Part shown: positions 33,143 through 40,607 of the stretch, one piece after another | How positions within the stretch are numbered: position 1 is the first letter of the stretch | How the letters are laid out: each line of letters begins with the position of its first letter | From: Gemmatimonadota bacterium | GTDB taxonomy: Bacteria > Latescibacterota > UBA2968 | DNA: 55,542 nucleotides | Direction: 5' to 3' | Assembly: GCA_026705765.1 (NCBI GenBank) | Contig: JAPPAB010000101.1 | Location: forward strand, 1-55,542 | Made by a program: the position numbers and the translations under genes | Notes under the pieces: model-generated | The model's database searches: none | What the model saw: the letters and a program-made list of their open reading frames with translations, nothing else | What the model was told of the DNA's origin: nothing

Positions 33143-34192
33143 TTAATCCAGTAAACGGTTGACGATGTGGTCTTCTGCAGCGATGAGGGGGTGTTGCTCA
33201 TTTTGCAAGGGCAAGGTGACGGGTTCGCCTGTATGTGCGGCTTGATAGGCGGCTGTTGTGAGCAGGGCTACTGATAGTCCGTCTTCTGCACTGGTGACGG
33301 GTGTTGTGTCTTGTTCGATGCAGTCGATGAGATGTGTCACACAGGCCGCCAATCCCGCTGCTCTGGGCGGTGGTGTATCGACGAGTTTTCCGTTGACGGA
33401 ATATCCCATGCGATCTACCTGAACCCACGCGCCTTCGCCCGTGATGTTGACGCAGTCGAATGTGGCATCCTCGCTTTGCGCCTTTGACCTTCCCGCGGTG
33501 AGTGTTGCCGTGAAATCGGGATATTCACACCAGAGTGTGGCGATGTCTTCTGTGCCAAATTGCGCGTATTCCTCAAAGTAGAGATTTTGCATTTGGCAAC
33601 TCACCCTGTTGGGCATGCCAAAAAACCAGAGCAGGGCATCCACGGTATGGCTGCCCAAATTCATCAGTTCACCCCCGCCATTTTGCACGGCTGGCGTCGG
33701 ATAGCTTACATAAGCCATGAGGTCGCCAAAAAATTGTTTTACGCTGTTGTGGGCATACGCGGAGATATGTCCGTATTCGCTCCGGTCAAGGGCTTCTTTG
33801 AGTCTTATCATCGCGGGCGAAAATCGCGTGGGATAGGTTAACAGGACTTTATTTGATGCGCCGGCGACAGTATCGACCAATTCTCTGGCTTCGACAACGG
33901 TTCGCGCGATGGCTTTATCGACCAGTACGTGTTTGCCACAGTCGAGTGCTTTTTTGATCAGGGTGCGTTTGAGATAAAAGTCCGTGCAGATGGAGACGAT
34001 ATCCACGTTTGGGTCTTCCAGGACTGCGTCGTAGTCTTGTGAGACCTCAAGGCCGTAGAGTTGAGATAGGGCCTTGCCTTTGCCTTCGTGGTGCTCTGCC
34101 GCTGCGACGATTTTGCAATCTTCTCGTTCATGCCAGATCGGGCCGTAACTGTTCTGGTGCGCCCGATTGCCAATGAGTCCAATGCGATACAT
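33143..34192 (-). CDS. Gfo/Idh/MocA oxidoreductase 6
   Basis: A 349-residue divergent member. The cofactor loop is GLIGNRAHQNSYG, and the EKP motif is D92-K93-A94 (LVDKAIA): the Lys is kept, the flanking residues are not. ELMNLGSHTVDALLWFFG provides the HxxD segment with a catalytic-type His. It starts 3 bases after the nitrilase stop and ends 15 bases before oxidoreductase 5. The spacing shows close co-translation. The substrate is unknown; the operon's amide hydrolase and PLP enzyme point to a nitrogen-containing compound. Confidence 0.85.
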   Translation of the reverse strand: MYRIGLIGNRAHQNSYGPIWHEREDCKIVAAAEHHEGKGKALSQLYGLEVSQDYDAVLEDPNVDIVSICTDFYLKRTLIKKALDCGKHVLVDKAIARTVVEARELVDTVAGASNKVLLTYPTRFSPAMIRLKEALDRSEYGHISAYAHNSVKQFFGDLMAYVSYPTPAVQNGGGELMNLGSHTVDALLWFFGMPNRVSCQMQNLYFEEYAQFGTEDIATLWCEYPDFTATLTAGRSKAQSEDATFDCVNITGEGAWVQVDRMGYSVNGKLVDTPPPRAAGLAACVTHLIDCIEQDTTPVTSAEDGLSVALLTTAAYQAAHTGEPVTLPLQNEQHPLIAAEDHIVNRLLD

Positions 34193-34195
34193 GGG

Positions 34196-35017
34196 TTATT
34201 TCCCTCCGTAGGTGGGCGATGAAAATTCGGGCTGCTGCGACCAGTGGTCAACTTTTCCCATTACCCTGTAGAGTTCGGGGCGCCGGTCGCTCAGATGGTT
34301 TTCATCCGATGCGTCTTTGAGATCGACCTTGTGGATTAACACGTCGGGTACGTTGGATTGCAATTTTGCCGCGACTTTGCCGTGTGGGTCTGTGATCAGG
34401 GCGACATTGGGATGCGTGAAGCACACAAACATCTGATTTTCATAGGATCGCGTGCGCATCCACCATTCATTTTCTTCATGCCACATGCCATAGGTTGGCA
34501 TGAGACAGATTTTTGCGCCTTTGAGCCGCAATGTGCGAATCGATTCGGGCCATCGGCGGTCCGCGCAAATGACTATGCCCACGGTGCCAATGTCGAGGTC
34601 GAATACGGGCAGGTCATCGCCGCGCACAAAACGGTGATCGTGCGATTGTAGATGCGTTTTGTAATATGTGCCGACAATTTTTCCCGCGCGGTTCACTAAT
34701 ATAGCGGCATTGTAAAAATATCCCGCGCGTTTTTCAGTGTATCCAAAAACGATGTGGGTGCGCGATGCGCGTGCCATTTTGCATACCTGTTGGATGTACG
34801 CGCTTTGCTCGACGTCCTGAGCGACTTCGGCAAAGCGCTCAGCGGTCCAATTTTTTTCGGTTACTGCATATCCGTCCAGGAAGCATTCCGGGGTTATGAA
34901 TACGTCTGTATCTTTTCCCTGTGTTTCAAATTGTTTTTCAAATATTGCCCAATTGTTCTCGACATTCCATTTTTCGGGCATGGCTTTCAGCATTCCAATT
35001 TTGATTTTATCGGGCAT
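34196..35017 (-). CDS. Carbon-nitrogen hydrolase (nitrilase superfamily)
   Basis: A 273-residue hydrolase with the full catalytic triad: Glu44 in TPECFLDGY, Lys120 in TYYKTHL and Cys151 in VICADRRWPE. It resembles N-carbamoyl amino acid or N-carbamoylputrescine amidohydrolases and omega-amidase-like members, not true nitrile hydrolases, because of the CADRRxPE context. An SD (AAGGAGAAACC) precedes the ATG. It is the second gene of the five-gene operon, 15 bases after the PLP enzyme and 3 bases before oxidoreductase 6. It probably removes an amide, carbamoyl or acyl group from the operon's substrate. Confidence 0.88.
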   Translation of the reverse strand: MPDKIKIGMLKAMPEKWNVENNWAIFEKQFETQGKDTDVFITPECFLDGYAVTEKNWTAERFAEVAQDVEQSAYIQQVCKMARASRTHIVFGYTEKRAGYFYNAAILVNRAGKIVGTYYKTHLQSHDHRFVRGDDLPVFDLDIGTVGIVICADRRWPESIRTLRLKGAKICLMPTYGMWHEENEWWMRTRSYENQMFVCFTHPNVALITDPHGKVAAKLQSNVPDVLIHKVDLKDASDENHLSDRRPELYRVMGKVDHWSQQPEFSSPTYGGK

Positions 35018-35032
35018 ATGGTTTCTCCTTAG

Positions 35033-36178
35033 CTATACGCCTCTCAGAGCCTGCTCAAAGTCCGCGCATAAGTCCTCTGCGGATTCGATGCCAACTGCTA
35101 CTCGGATCAGTCGCTCGGAGATTCCCGCGTCGCGGCGTTCTTCTTCGGTGAGTCCGGAGTGCGATGTTTGTACAGGGCGGGTGATGAGTGTTTCGATGCC
35201 GCCCAGGCTGGGTGCGGAGATTGGCAATTGTAGTTTCGATATTACTGCGTCGGCTACGTGGCTGTCGCCAGCTATTTCAAAGCTCAATACGCCGCCGCAT
35301 CCTTTAAATAGCTTTTTTGCACAGTTGTATTGTGGATGGCTGGGTGAGCCAGGGTAATTTACGCGTTCTACTGCGGGGTGATTTTCCAGGAAAGAAGCGA
35401 GTGCGAGTGCGTTTTCGTTTTGTTTTTCCACGCGCAGGACGAGTGTTTTCATGCCGCGCAATAAGAGAGAGCAGGCGTGTGGGTCCAGGCAGCCGCCCAT
35501 GATGTTCAGTCGATGCACAATGCGGGTGATTAGATCGTGCGATCCAATTGCGCAGCCAGCTACGATATCCGAATGTCCGTTCAGGTATTTTGTGCAGCTG
35601 TGCAGGGAGAGGTCAAAGCCGATTTGTAGAGGGCAGAAGTTCACTGGAGAGGCAAAGGTGTTGTCGATCATGGAGATGAGGTTGTGGGCTTGGGCAAAGG
35701 CGACGACGGATGGGAGGTCGGCGACTTCCAGCAGGGGGTTGCTCATGGTTTCGACATAGATGGCGCGGGTTTCAGGGCGTATCAGTTTTTCCCATTCATG
35801 TGGTGCGTTTCCGGATACGAAATCCACGTCAATTCCAAAGTCGGCGATGTCGCGTGCCAAAAAGCCGCGCGTTCCGCCGTAGAGACAATTTTGTGCGAGG
35901 AGGTGGTCGCCTTTTTTTAATACGGTCAATAGGGCGGTGGTTATTGCTGCCATGCCCGATGCAGTGACTACGGCGGCTTCTCCGCCCGCAATTTGTGCCA
36001 ATTTTTCATGAACTACGGTGTGATTGGGGGTGTTGTTCAGGCGAAGATATTTTATGTCGTGATAACTGTCTTCACTGCTGTATGAAAATGTGGCGCTCTG
36101 AAATACGGGTAGCGCGACCGCGCCTTCGTATTTTTTTTCTTCTTCACCTGCGTGGATTAGTTGCGTTTCAAGGTTCAT
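35033..36178 (-). CDS. Cys/Met metabolism PLP enzyme (cystathionine gamma-lyase/synthase family)
   Basis: A 381-residue PLP enzyme. The Schiff-base Lys is in SCTKYLNGHSD at about residue 198, the cofactor Asp in DNTFASP at about 173, and the neighbour-subunit motif YLRLNN (Tyr-x-Arg) near residue 44. The C-terminus RVAVGIESAEDLCADF is typical. It heads the five-gene operon. It could be a cystathionine gamma-lyase/synthase or methionine gamma-lyase acting on a beta/gamma-substituted amino acid; no sulfur assimilation genes are near, so gamma-elimination on an unusual amino acid is as likely as classic transsulfuration. Confidence 0.9.
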   Translation of the reverse strand: MNLETQLIHAGEEEKKYEGAVALPVFQSATFSYSSEDSYHDIKYLRLNNTPNHTVVHEKLAQIAGGEAAVVTASGMAAITTALLTVLKKGDHLLAQNCLYGGTRGFLARDIADFGIDVDFVSGNAPHEWEKLIRPETRAIYVETMSNPLLEVADLPSVVAFAQAHNLISMIDNTFASPVNFCPLQIGFDLSLHSCTKYLNGHSDIVAGCAIGSHDLITRIVHRLNIMGGCLDPHACSLLLRGMKTLVLRVEKQNENALALASFLENHPAVERVNYPGSPSHPQYNCAKKLFKGCGGVLSFEIAGDSHVADAVISKLQLPISAPSLGGIETLITRPVQTSHSGLTEEERRDAGISERLIRVAVGIESAEDLCADFEQALRGV

Positions 36179-36336
36179 GAGTGGTTCCTCGTTTATGTAA
36201 TGTCCCTGTGCCCGCCCGCGCTAAGATAGGCGTTGTAAGTTATTGTCCTCATCTTTCCCTATGATTATACATTCTGCCGTTTGGGGCAACCCAAAACTAT
36301 TGCCACTCGCTATCCGATATAATAACCCGTTTCCGC

Positions 36337-36365
36337 TTGACAGTATTTGGCAGTTTTGATACCTT
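36337..36365 (+). promoter_or_regulatory. Putative promoter of tRNA-Arg
   Basis: TTGACA at 36337-36342, 17 bases, TACCTT at 36360-36365; transcription would start about 48 bases before the tRNA. The tRNA-Glu gene has the same layout (TTGACA, 17, TAGGTT). The rest of 36179-36419 shows nothing else. Confidence 0.4.
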
Positions 36366-36419
36366 TTTCTGCCTTACAGCGTTATGATGTATCGCAAATA
36401 TACTAAGTACCTGATTTTA

Positions 36420-36496
36420 GCGGACGTAGCTCAACTGGATAGAGCACCTGACTACGGATCAGACGGTTCCGGGTTCGAATCCTGGCGTCCGCACCA
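36420..36496 (+). tRNA. tRNA-Arg (anticodon ACG)
   Basis: The cloverleaf closes: acceptor GCGGACG / CGTCCGC, D stem GCTC/GAGC, anticodon loop CTACGGA with ACG, T arm CCGGG TTCGAAT CCTGG, and an encoded CCA end. The outermost anticodon-stem pair (C27-A43) is a mismatch. A34 would be deaminated to inosine to read CGU, CGC and CGA. Confidence 0.95.
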
Positions 36497-36505
36497 GATC
36501 GAGAG

Positions 36506-36540
36506 AAAGGGTTGCATCGCAACGGTGTAACCCTTTTTTA
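36506..36540 (+). terminator. Terminator after tRNA-Arg
   Basis: AAAGGGTT (36506-36513) pairs with AACCCTTT (36529-36536) around a 15-base loop that can pair internally, followed by TTT. It lies 10 bases after the tRNA CCA end. Confidence 0.75.
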
Positions 36541-36563
36541 TGTACAAAATGGAGAGTATTTAT

Positions 36564-37814
36564 ATGACGCGGTTTCTAAAACATAGCCTGTTTGCTCTGC
36601 TGGCTGTTTTTCTGTCCTTACACCCGATTTTTGCTGCTGAAATTCCCCAGGGAGATCCCGTAGAGTTGGGGTTTTCTGCAGAGCGTCTTGCGAAGATTCA
36701 GCCCGCAATGCAAGCGCTCGTGGATTCTGGGAAGTTTGCCGGTGTTTTGACGCTAATTGCCCGAAAGGGCAAGATTGTGCATTTTGAGACTGCGGGTTTG
36801 CGCGATCGGGAATTGAATAAGCCGATGACGGAGGATACGCTTTTTCGCATTTATTCTATGACCAAACCGATTACCAGTGTTGCGATTATGATGCTTTACG
36901 AAGCGGGCAAGCTGAAGATGGACGATCCGGTGTCTAAGTTTATTCCCGAGTTTGCCAATACAAAGGTCTATACGGGTGGCGGGACCGAGAATCCCGTTCT
37001 GGTGCCGCTCGAGCGCGAGATAAGGATTGCGGATTTGCTCACGCATACGTCTGGTTTGACGTATGGCATTTTTGGACAGACATCCGTGGATACGCTTTAT
37101 CGGATTGCGAATCTGTATTCGATTACATCAAATGTCGAATATGCCCAGAAGGTGGCTCAGCTTCCCCTGCGTTTTCAACCCGGTACCCGGTGGCTCTACA
37201 GCGTGGCGACGGATATCCTCGGTCGCGTGGTTGAGGTTGCTTCAGGTATGTCTTTGGGCGCGTTTTTCTCAGAGCGCATTTTTGTGCCTTTAGAGATGGT
37301 CGATACGAGTTTTTACGTGCCGGAGGAGAAGCGCGGTCGCATGGCTACGCTGTATGGAAAGGACGATGAGGGCAAGTTCAGAGCGCGCAACCGTCAGAGC
37401 AATATGCGGCGCGATGCACGGGAGTCCGGTGGCGGCGGGTTGGTGAGTACGGCTCGGGATTATCTCCGTTTTTCCCAGATGTTGCTCAATGGAGGTGCGT
37501 TGTACGGTACGCGTATTTTGAAGCCGGAGACGATCCAGCTTATGACGGCTAATCATTTGCCGGAGACGGCACGTTACCGACATCGCCGGCGCAAGAGCGA
37601 TGGTTTTGGGTACGGTTTTTCTGTGATTGTAGATGAGACGGAGACGGCGTGGGAGGACAGGAATGGGACGTATTACTGGTCGGGTATTGCCAAGACGCAT
37701 TTTTGGATTGATCCGCAAAATGAGATGATTTCTATGGTGTGGACCCAGTTGCGCGGATCGGGCAATATTACGCGGCCTTTCCAGCCTCTGGTTTACAAGG
37801 CGCTTGCGGAGTAG
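36564..37814 (+). CDS. Secreted beta-lactamase-family serine hydrolase
   Basis: A 416-residue protein with a signal peptide (positively charged start MTRFLKH, hydrophobic core, cleavage probably after IFAA near residue 25). The catalytic SxxK is S98-M-T-K101, and the second motif Y212-S-V takes the YxN place. The third motif region has YYWSGIAKTHFW where class C enzymes have KTG. This places it among class C-like esterases/peptidases (EstB, LovD type), not true beta-lactamases. ATG 36564 is chosen over two upstream ATGs because GGAG at 36551 is properly spaced. It lies alone between the two tRNA genes. Periplasmic or surface ester or peptide hydrolysis is likely. Confidence 0.88.
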   Translation: MTRFLKHSLFALLAVFLSLHPIFAAEIPQGDPVELGFSAERLAKIQPAMQALVDSGKFAGVLTLIARKGKIVHFETAGLRDRELNKPMTEDTLFRIYSMTKPITSVAIMMLYEAGKLKMDDPVSKFIPEFANTKVYTGGGTENPVLVPLEREIRIADLLTHTSGLTYGIFGQTSVDTLYRIANLYSITSNVEYAQKVAQLPLRFQPGTRWLYSVATDILGRVVEVASGMSLGAFFSERIFVPLEMVDTSFYVPEEKRGRMATLYGKDDEGKFRARNRQSNMRRDARESGGGGLVSTARDYLRFSQMLLNGGALYGTRILKPETIQLMTANHLPETARYRHRRRKSDGFGYGFSVIVDETETAWEDRNGTYYWSGIAKTHFWIDPQNEMISMVWTQLRGSGNITRPFQPLVYKALAE

Positions 37815-37820
37815 GGGGGC

Positions 37821-37849
37821 TTGACAAAAGTATCGAATTTTATTAGGTT
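37821..37849 (+). promoter_or_regulatory. Putative promoter of tRNA-Glu
   Basis: TTGACA at 37821-37826, 17 bases, TAGGTT at 37844-37849, beginning 6 bases after the hydrolase stop and about 20 bases before the tRNA. The -35 is perfect; the -10 is weak. Confidence 0.4.
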
Positions 37850-37869
37850 GTCGCCATCATTTTGTGAGT

Positions 37870-37945
37870 GACCCCGTCGTTCAGTGGCCTAGGACACCAG
37901 ACTCTCACTCTGGAGACGGGGGTTCGACTCCCCTCGGGGTCACCA
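37870..37945 (+). tRNA. tRNA-Glu (anticodon CTC)
   Basis: Acceptor GACCCCG / CGGGGTC, anticodon stem CCAGA/TCTGG enclosing CTCTCAC with CTC, T arm GGGGG TTCGACT CCCCT, CCA encoded. It reads GAG codons, so a tRNA-Glu(TTC) must lie elsewhere in the genome. Confidence 0.95.
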
Positions 37946-37973
37946 GAAAATAATAGTGTTTTTTTGATAAGAG

Positions 37974-38008
37974 AAAGGTCGTGGGAATTTATTCCCCACG
38001 ACCTTTTG
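37974..38008 (+). terminator. Strong terminator after tRNA-Glu
   Basis: A stem of about 12 bp, AAAGGTCGTGGG / CCCACGACCTTT, with an 8-9 base loop and trailing T residues. It ends the tRNA transcript. Confidence 0.85.
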
Positions 38009-38034
38009 TTTTTTATGGCATGTGTAAGTCAGTA

Positions 38035-38298
38035 TCAATCCGGGAGATAGCCCCCATGTTCAATATCGTCTTCGACTCCCAGGTGGGATAGTACCTCATC
38101 TATGACATCTGAATCAAATTTCACTTGTTCGGCGAGGTTGACTAATTTTCTGTACGTGATTTCGTCACGTCGATAGGCTTCGATAGCCATACCCAGGAAA
38201 TTGAGCACAAAATTGTTAAAGGGATGTTCTCGCTTTTCTTCGATGTTCAGATGTCGCGCAAGTTGCGATATGTCGTAGATGGGATCAATTCCCGGATT
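38035..38298 (-). pseudogene. 5'-truncated gene, C-terminal part of a regulator-like protein
   Basis: The minus strand is open for 87 codons before a TGA (38035-38037): DPIYDISQLARHLNIEE, then FVLNFLGMAIEAYRRDEITY, RKLVNLAEQVKFDSDVIDEVL and the end GYLPD. The AIEAYRRDEIT..KL pattern is what I recall from the C-termini of XRE/ImmA-type antitoxin regulators. No proper start codon exists at the 5' side, and the frame is closed by TAA at 38299-38301, so the N-terminal part is lost. An internal ATG could give a peptide of about 50 residues. It is a likely leftover of a toxin-antitoxin or ImmA gene. Confidence 0.5.
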
Positions 38299-38310
38299 TT
38301 ATATATAATA

Positions 38311-38343
38311 ATGCCGAAAGCCTGTGTTTTAAGAGGCTCTCGG
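38311..38343 (-). terminator. Terminator-like hairpin after the 67-aa membrane protein
   Basis: TGCCGAAAGCCT pairs with AGGCTCTCGGCA (one mismatch), loop GTGTTTTAAG. On the minus strand an AT-rich stretch ATTATTATATA follows, not a clean T run. It lies 100 bases after the stop at 38443. Confidence 0.45.
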
Positions 38344-38442
38344 CACTTATTCTCAGAAAGCAAACCACAAACTTGTCACATGGTCAGTTCATTCTCGCAC
38401 TTTTGCCCCTTGACAAAAGCCACTGTGTCAGTCTGTGTGGGG

Positions 38443-38646
38443 TTAGGAACCGAGTTTAAAAAGAATCAACCCGATAATCGTCATCCAGGAGGTGAACATC
38501 AGACCCATAATCCACCGTTGGCCTGCTTGAAGCTCTCTTTGCCCAGTTTCGAGGTGGGTCAAATGGCGGTCAATCTGCTCAATTAGAGCTTCCAAACGTG
38601 CATACTTAACGTCGTGTTGGTGAACCTTCGTTTCAATTTCGTTCAT
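38443..38646 (-). CDS. Small coiled-coil, tail-anchored membrane protein
   Basis: A 67-residue protein: residues 1-44 form an amphipathic helix or coiled coil (VKYARLEALIEQIDRHLTHLETGQ), and residues 45-66 one membrane helix (WIMGLMFTSWMTIIGLILFKLG). The layout resembles haemolysin XhlA-like or other tail-anchored small proteins. The SD is weak (GGAAACAAG). The function is unknown. Confidence 0.65.
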   Translation of the reverse strand: MNEIETKVHQHDVKYARLEALIEQIDRHLTHLETGQRELQAGQRWIMGLMFTSWMTIIGLILFKLGS

Positions 38647-38961
38647 CTTGTTTCCGTTCTTTATAGAGTTAGTATCGAATCTGTAGGTGAGGACAATCCA
38701 GATTAGGTGCGCGGTAAGTTTTCTTTTTTCGTTTTTATCTTAAATTTCTTACACAGTGTGGAAGAAATCTAATCCATGCTTTAATTAACAGTATTTCCAC
38801 TTACAAGGCAATATCCTTTCCTTTATCTCCACCAGCAAACCCACAGGCTGCTCGATCTGGGACAGGGCATTGGTGCCGCGTCCCTATTGGATTTCCTTGT
38901 CAGGTGTGTTCTGTAAAACTATAATACGCCATATGTATATTTTTTGCAATAGGGCTATGGA
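38647..38961. other. Intergenic region with a palindrome
   Basis: 315 bases without a gene. At 38746-38766, TTCTT-A-CACA-G-TGTG-G-AAGAA forms a 21-bp near-perfect palindrome (only the A/G pair is off) that could be an operator. The udk-like promoter lies at 38897-38925. Nothing else is apparent. Confidence 0.5.
38897..38925 (+). promoter_or_regulatory. Sigma70-type promoter for the uridine kinase-like gene
   Basis: TTGTCA at 38897-38902, 17 bases, TATAAT at 38920-38925 (perfect -10). Transcription would begin near 38932, 30 bases before the ATG at 38962. It is one of the best promoter matches in the window. Confidence 0.65.
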
Positions 38962-39600
38962 ATGAATGAGAAAAATGACGTCAGACTCATCGTGATCGGT
39001 GTTTCGGGGGGATCTGCCGCGGGCAAGACGACTTTTACGGATATACTATCTGATAGGCTCACTGATTTTGGCCCTGTCGTGCTCAATCAGGATAGCTATT
39101 TTCGCGACTGGTCAGCGCTGCCAGAAGACGAGCGCGAGATTCAGCGGACGGCAAACCATCCGCGGGCTGTGCTGTGGGAGCCTTTGATCGCGCATGTCAG
39201 ATGTTTGCGCGAGGGACAGGCGATTGAAATGCCACCGCCCGGTACACGCGCTTTTCGGCGGGGCGATGATCCTCAAAAGGTCGTGCCTGAGAGACTAATT
39301 ATTGTGGAGGGGCACTTGATTTTTTCGCAGGAGGCGCTGAGGTCTTTGCTGGATATCAAGCTGTTTTTGGATGTGGATACACACGAGCGGGTGCTCAGGC
39401 GTATGTTGCGGAATACGTCGAGTGGGATGTCGCTGGAAGATGCGGTGGCATGGTATCGCCGGGATGTCGTGCCCAATTATCGCGTCTATACGGAGCCGAC
39501 AAGGGCGTACGCGGATTTGATTGTGCCTTTTGAAGGGGATGTGCAAGTAGCTGTCGATGTTGTGGCAAATGGCATACGCAGGATGATTCAACATAGATAG
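38962..39600 (+). CDS. Uridine kinase-like P-loop kinase
   Basis: A 212-residue P-loop kinase. Walker A is GGSAAGKTT at residues 16-24; QDSYFRDW at about 43-50 resembles the substrate-binding QDxYY of uridine kinase, and a later IVEGHLIF matches the Walker B-like IEGI segment. RVLRRMLRN at about 144-152 is the LID arginine region. It phosphorylates uridine/cytidine if it is a true Udk (pyrimidine salvage); phosphoribulokinase or pantothenate kinase relatives are alternatives. A good promoter precedes it. The composite octamer repeat lies directly downstream. Confidence 0.82.
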   Translation: MNEKNDVRLIVIGVSGGSAAGKTTFTDILSDRLTDFGPVVLNQDSYFRDWSALPEDEREIQRTANHPRAVLWEPLIAHVRCLREGQAIEMPPPGTRAFRRGDDPQKVVPERLIIVEGHLIFSQEALRSLLDIKLFLDVDTHERVLRRMLRNTSSGMSLEDAVAWYRRDVVPNYRVYTEPTRAYADLIVPFEGDVQVAVDVVANGIRRMIQHR

Positions 39601-39639
39601 CAAGTATGGCTTGCCTCGCGTGTTTTCTGGTCGTAAATT

Positions 39640-39724
39640 TACGAATCAACGAATCAACGAATCTGTGACGGAGCTTGTAATAACTCTGGGTGGTTGAGTG
39701 GGGTTCGTCTATTCGTCTATTCGC
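39640..39724. repeat. Composite octamer repeat, copy 3 (short)
   Basis: Three ACGAATCA/T octamers (39641-39664), a spacer ending TGGGTGGTTGAGTGGGGTTCG, then two TCTATTCG octamers. It has the same order and core as 9479-9590 but fewer 3' units (two against six). Confidence 0.85.
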
Positions 39725-39779
39725 AGTTTGATCTTACGACGCTGATTTTTGACCTGTAATTTTTAAGGAGACGACCACT

Positions 39780-40607
39780 ATGACCGTTCAATCCGATTGG
39801 GCTGTTCTCACAGATGAACAGCGGCAGTTTTTTGAGGATAATGGGTATCTCTTGATCGAAGACGCGCTGCCGCCCGATGTTGTCGCCGAACTCAATGCGG
39901 CGACTGATGAAATTTACGACCGGGAAAAGGCGGATGGTCGCCTGGAGAAAGCGGGCAAGCTCAACTTGCGGAACTGCATTGTGCATCACGATGCTTTTCT
40001 TCAGTTGCTCGATTGGCCGACCACGGCGCCTCTGGCGTGGCAGATTCTCAACTGGAATATCCAGATGATTACCTCGCACCTCATTGTTTTGCCGTCTGGT
40101 CCAGAGCCTCCGGAAGAGGAAAAGCGCAAGGGTGGGTATCACCGCGATGGCGGTTCGTCTTCCAGGGAGATGACCGAACCCCATCCGCGCATTCTGCTCA
40201 AAATTGCCTACGCCATCAGCGATCAGACAGATCCCGCCTCGGGGGCGACGCAACTCGTGCCCGGGAGCAATCGGCTATTTGGTAGGCCTGCGATTGATCC
40301 GGCAACGGGTCATCCGAGAGGGGCGATCAATATGAATGTCAAGGCGGGTTCGGCATTTATTTTTGAACAGCGCACGTATCACGGTATTGGCAGAAATTGG
40401 TCGGGTTTTCCGCGCAAGACCGTTTTTATGGGCTATGCGTATCGCTGGGTCAAGCCTATGGATTACATCAATATGCCCGATGAACTCGTTGTTCGCGCAA
40501 ATCCCGTTCAAAAACAACTCTTAGGTGTGGTCTCCGATCCGCTCAGTTTTTATATTCCGCAAGCGCAAGATGTGCCTCTCAAAGAGCTTGTGGAAAATGG
40601 TGTTTGA
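39780..40607 (+). CDS. Phytanoyl-CoA dioxygenase (PhyH) family protein 6
   Basis: A 275-residue PhyH-family oxygenase with metal triad His121/Asp123 in GYHRDGG and His201 in RTYHGIGRN, and a 2-oxoglutarate Arg near 212 in FPRKTVF. LVPGSNR at 159-165 replaces the usual PGSH. AAGGAG lies upstream of the ATG. The gene stands alone: its stop TGA (40605-40607) touches the last codon of the convergent ilvD. The HRD variant matches PhyH 5. The substrate is unknown. Confidence 0.88.
   Translation: MTVQSDWAVLTDEQRQFFEDNGYLLIEDALPPDVVAELNAATDEIYDREKADGRLEKAGKLNLRNCIVHHDAFLQLLDWPTTAPLAWQILNWNIQMITSHLIVLPSGPEPPEEEKRKGGYHRDGGSSSREMTEPHPRILLKIAYAISDQTDPASGATQLVPGSNRLFGRPAIDPATGHPRGAINMNVKAGSAFIFEQRTYHGIGRNWSGFPRKTVFMGYAYRWVKPMDYINMPDELVVRANPVQKQLLGVVSDPLSFYIPQAQDVPLKELVENGV

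Noticed and set aside
36564-37814. True antibiotic-resistance beta-lactamase
   Set aside because: SxxK and YxV are present but the KTG motif and the class C Tyr-x-Asn are not; it fits the esterase/peptidase side of the family better.
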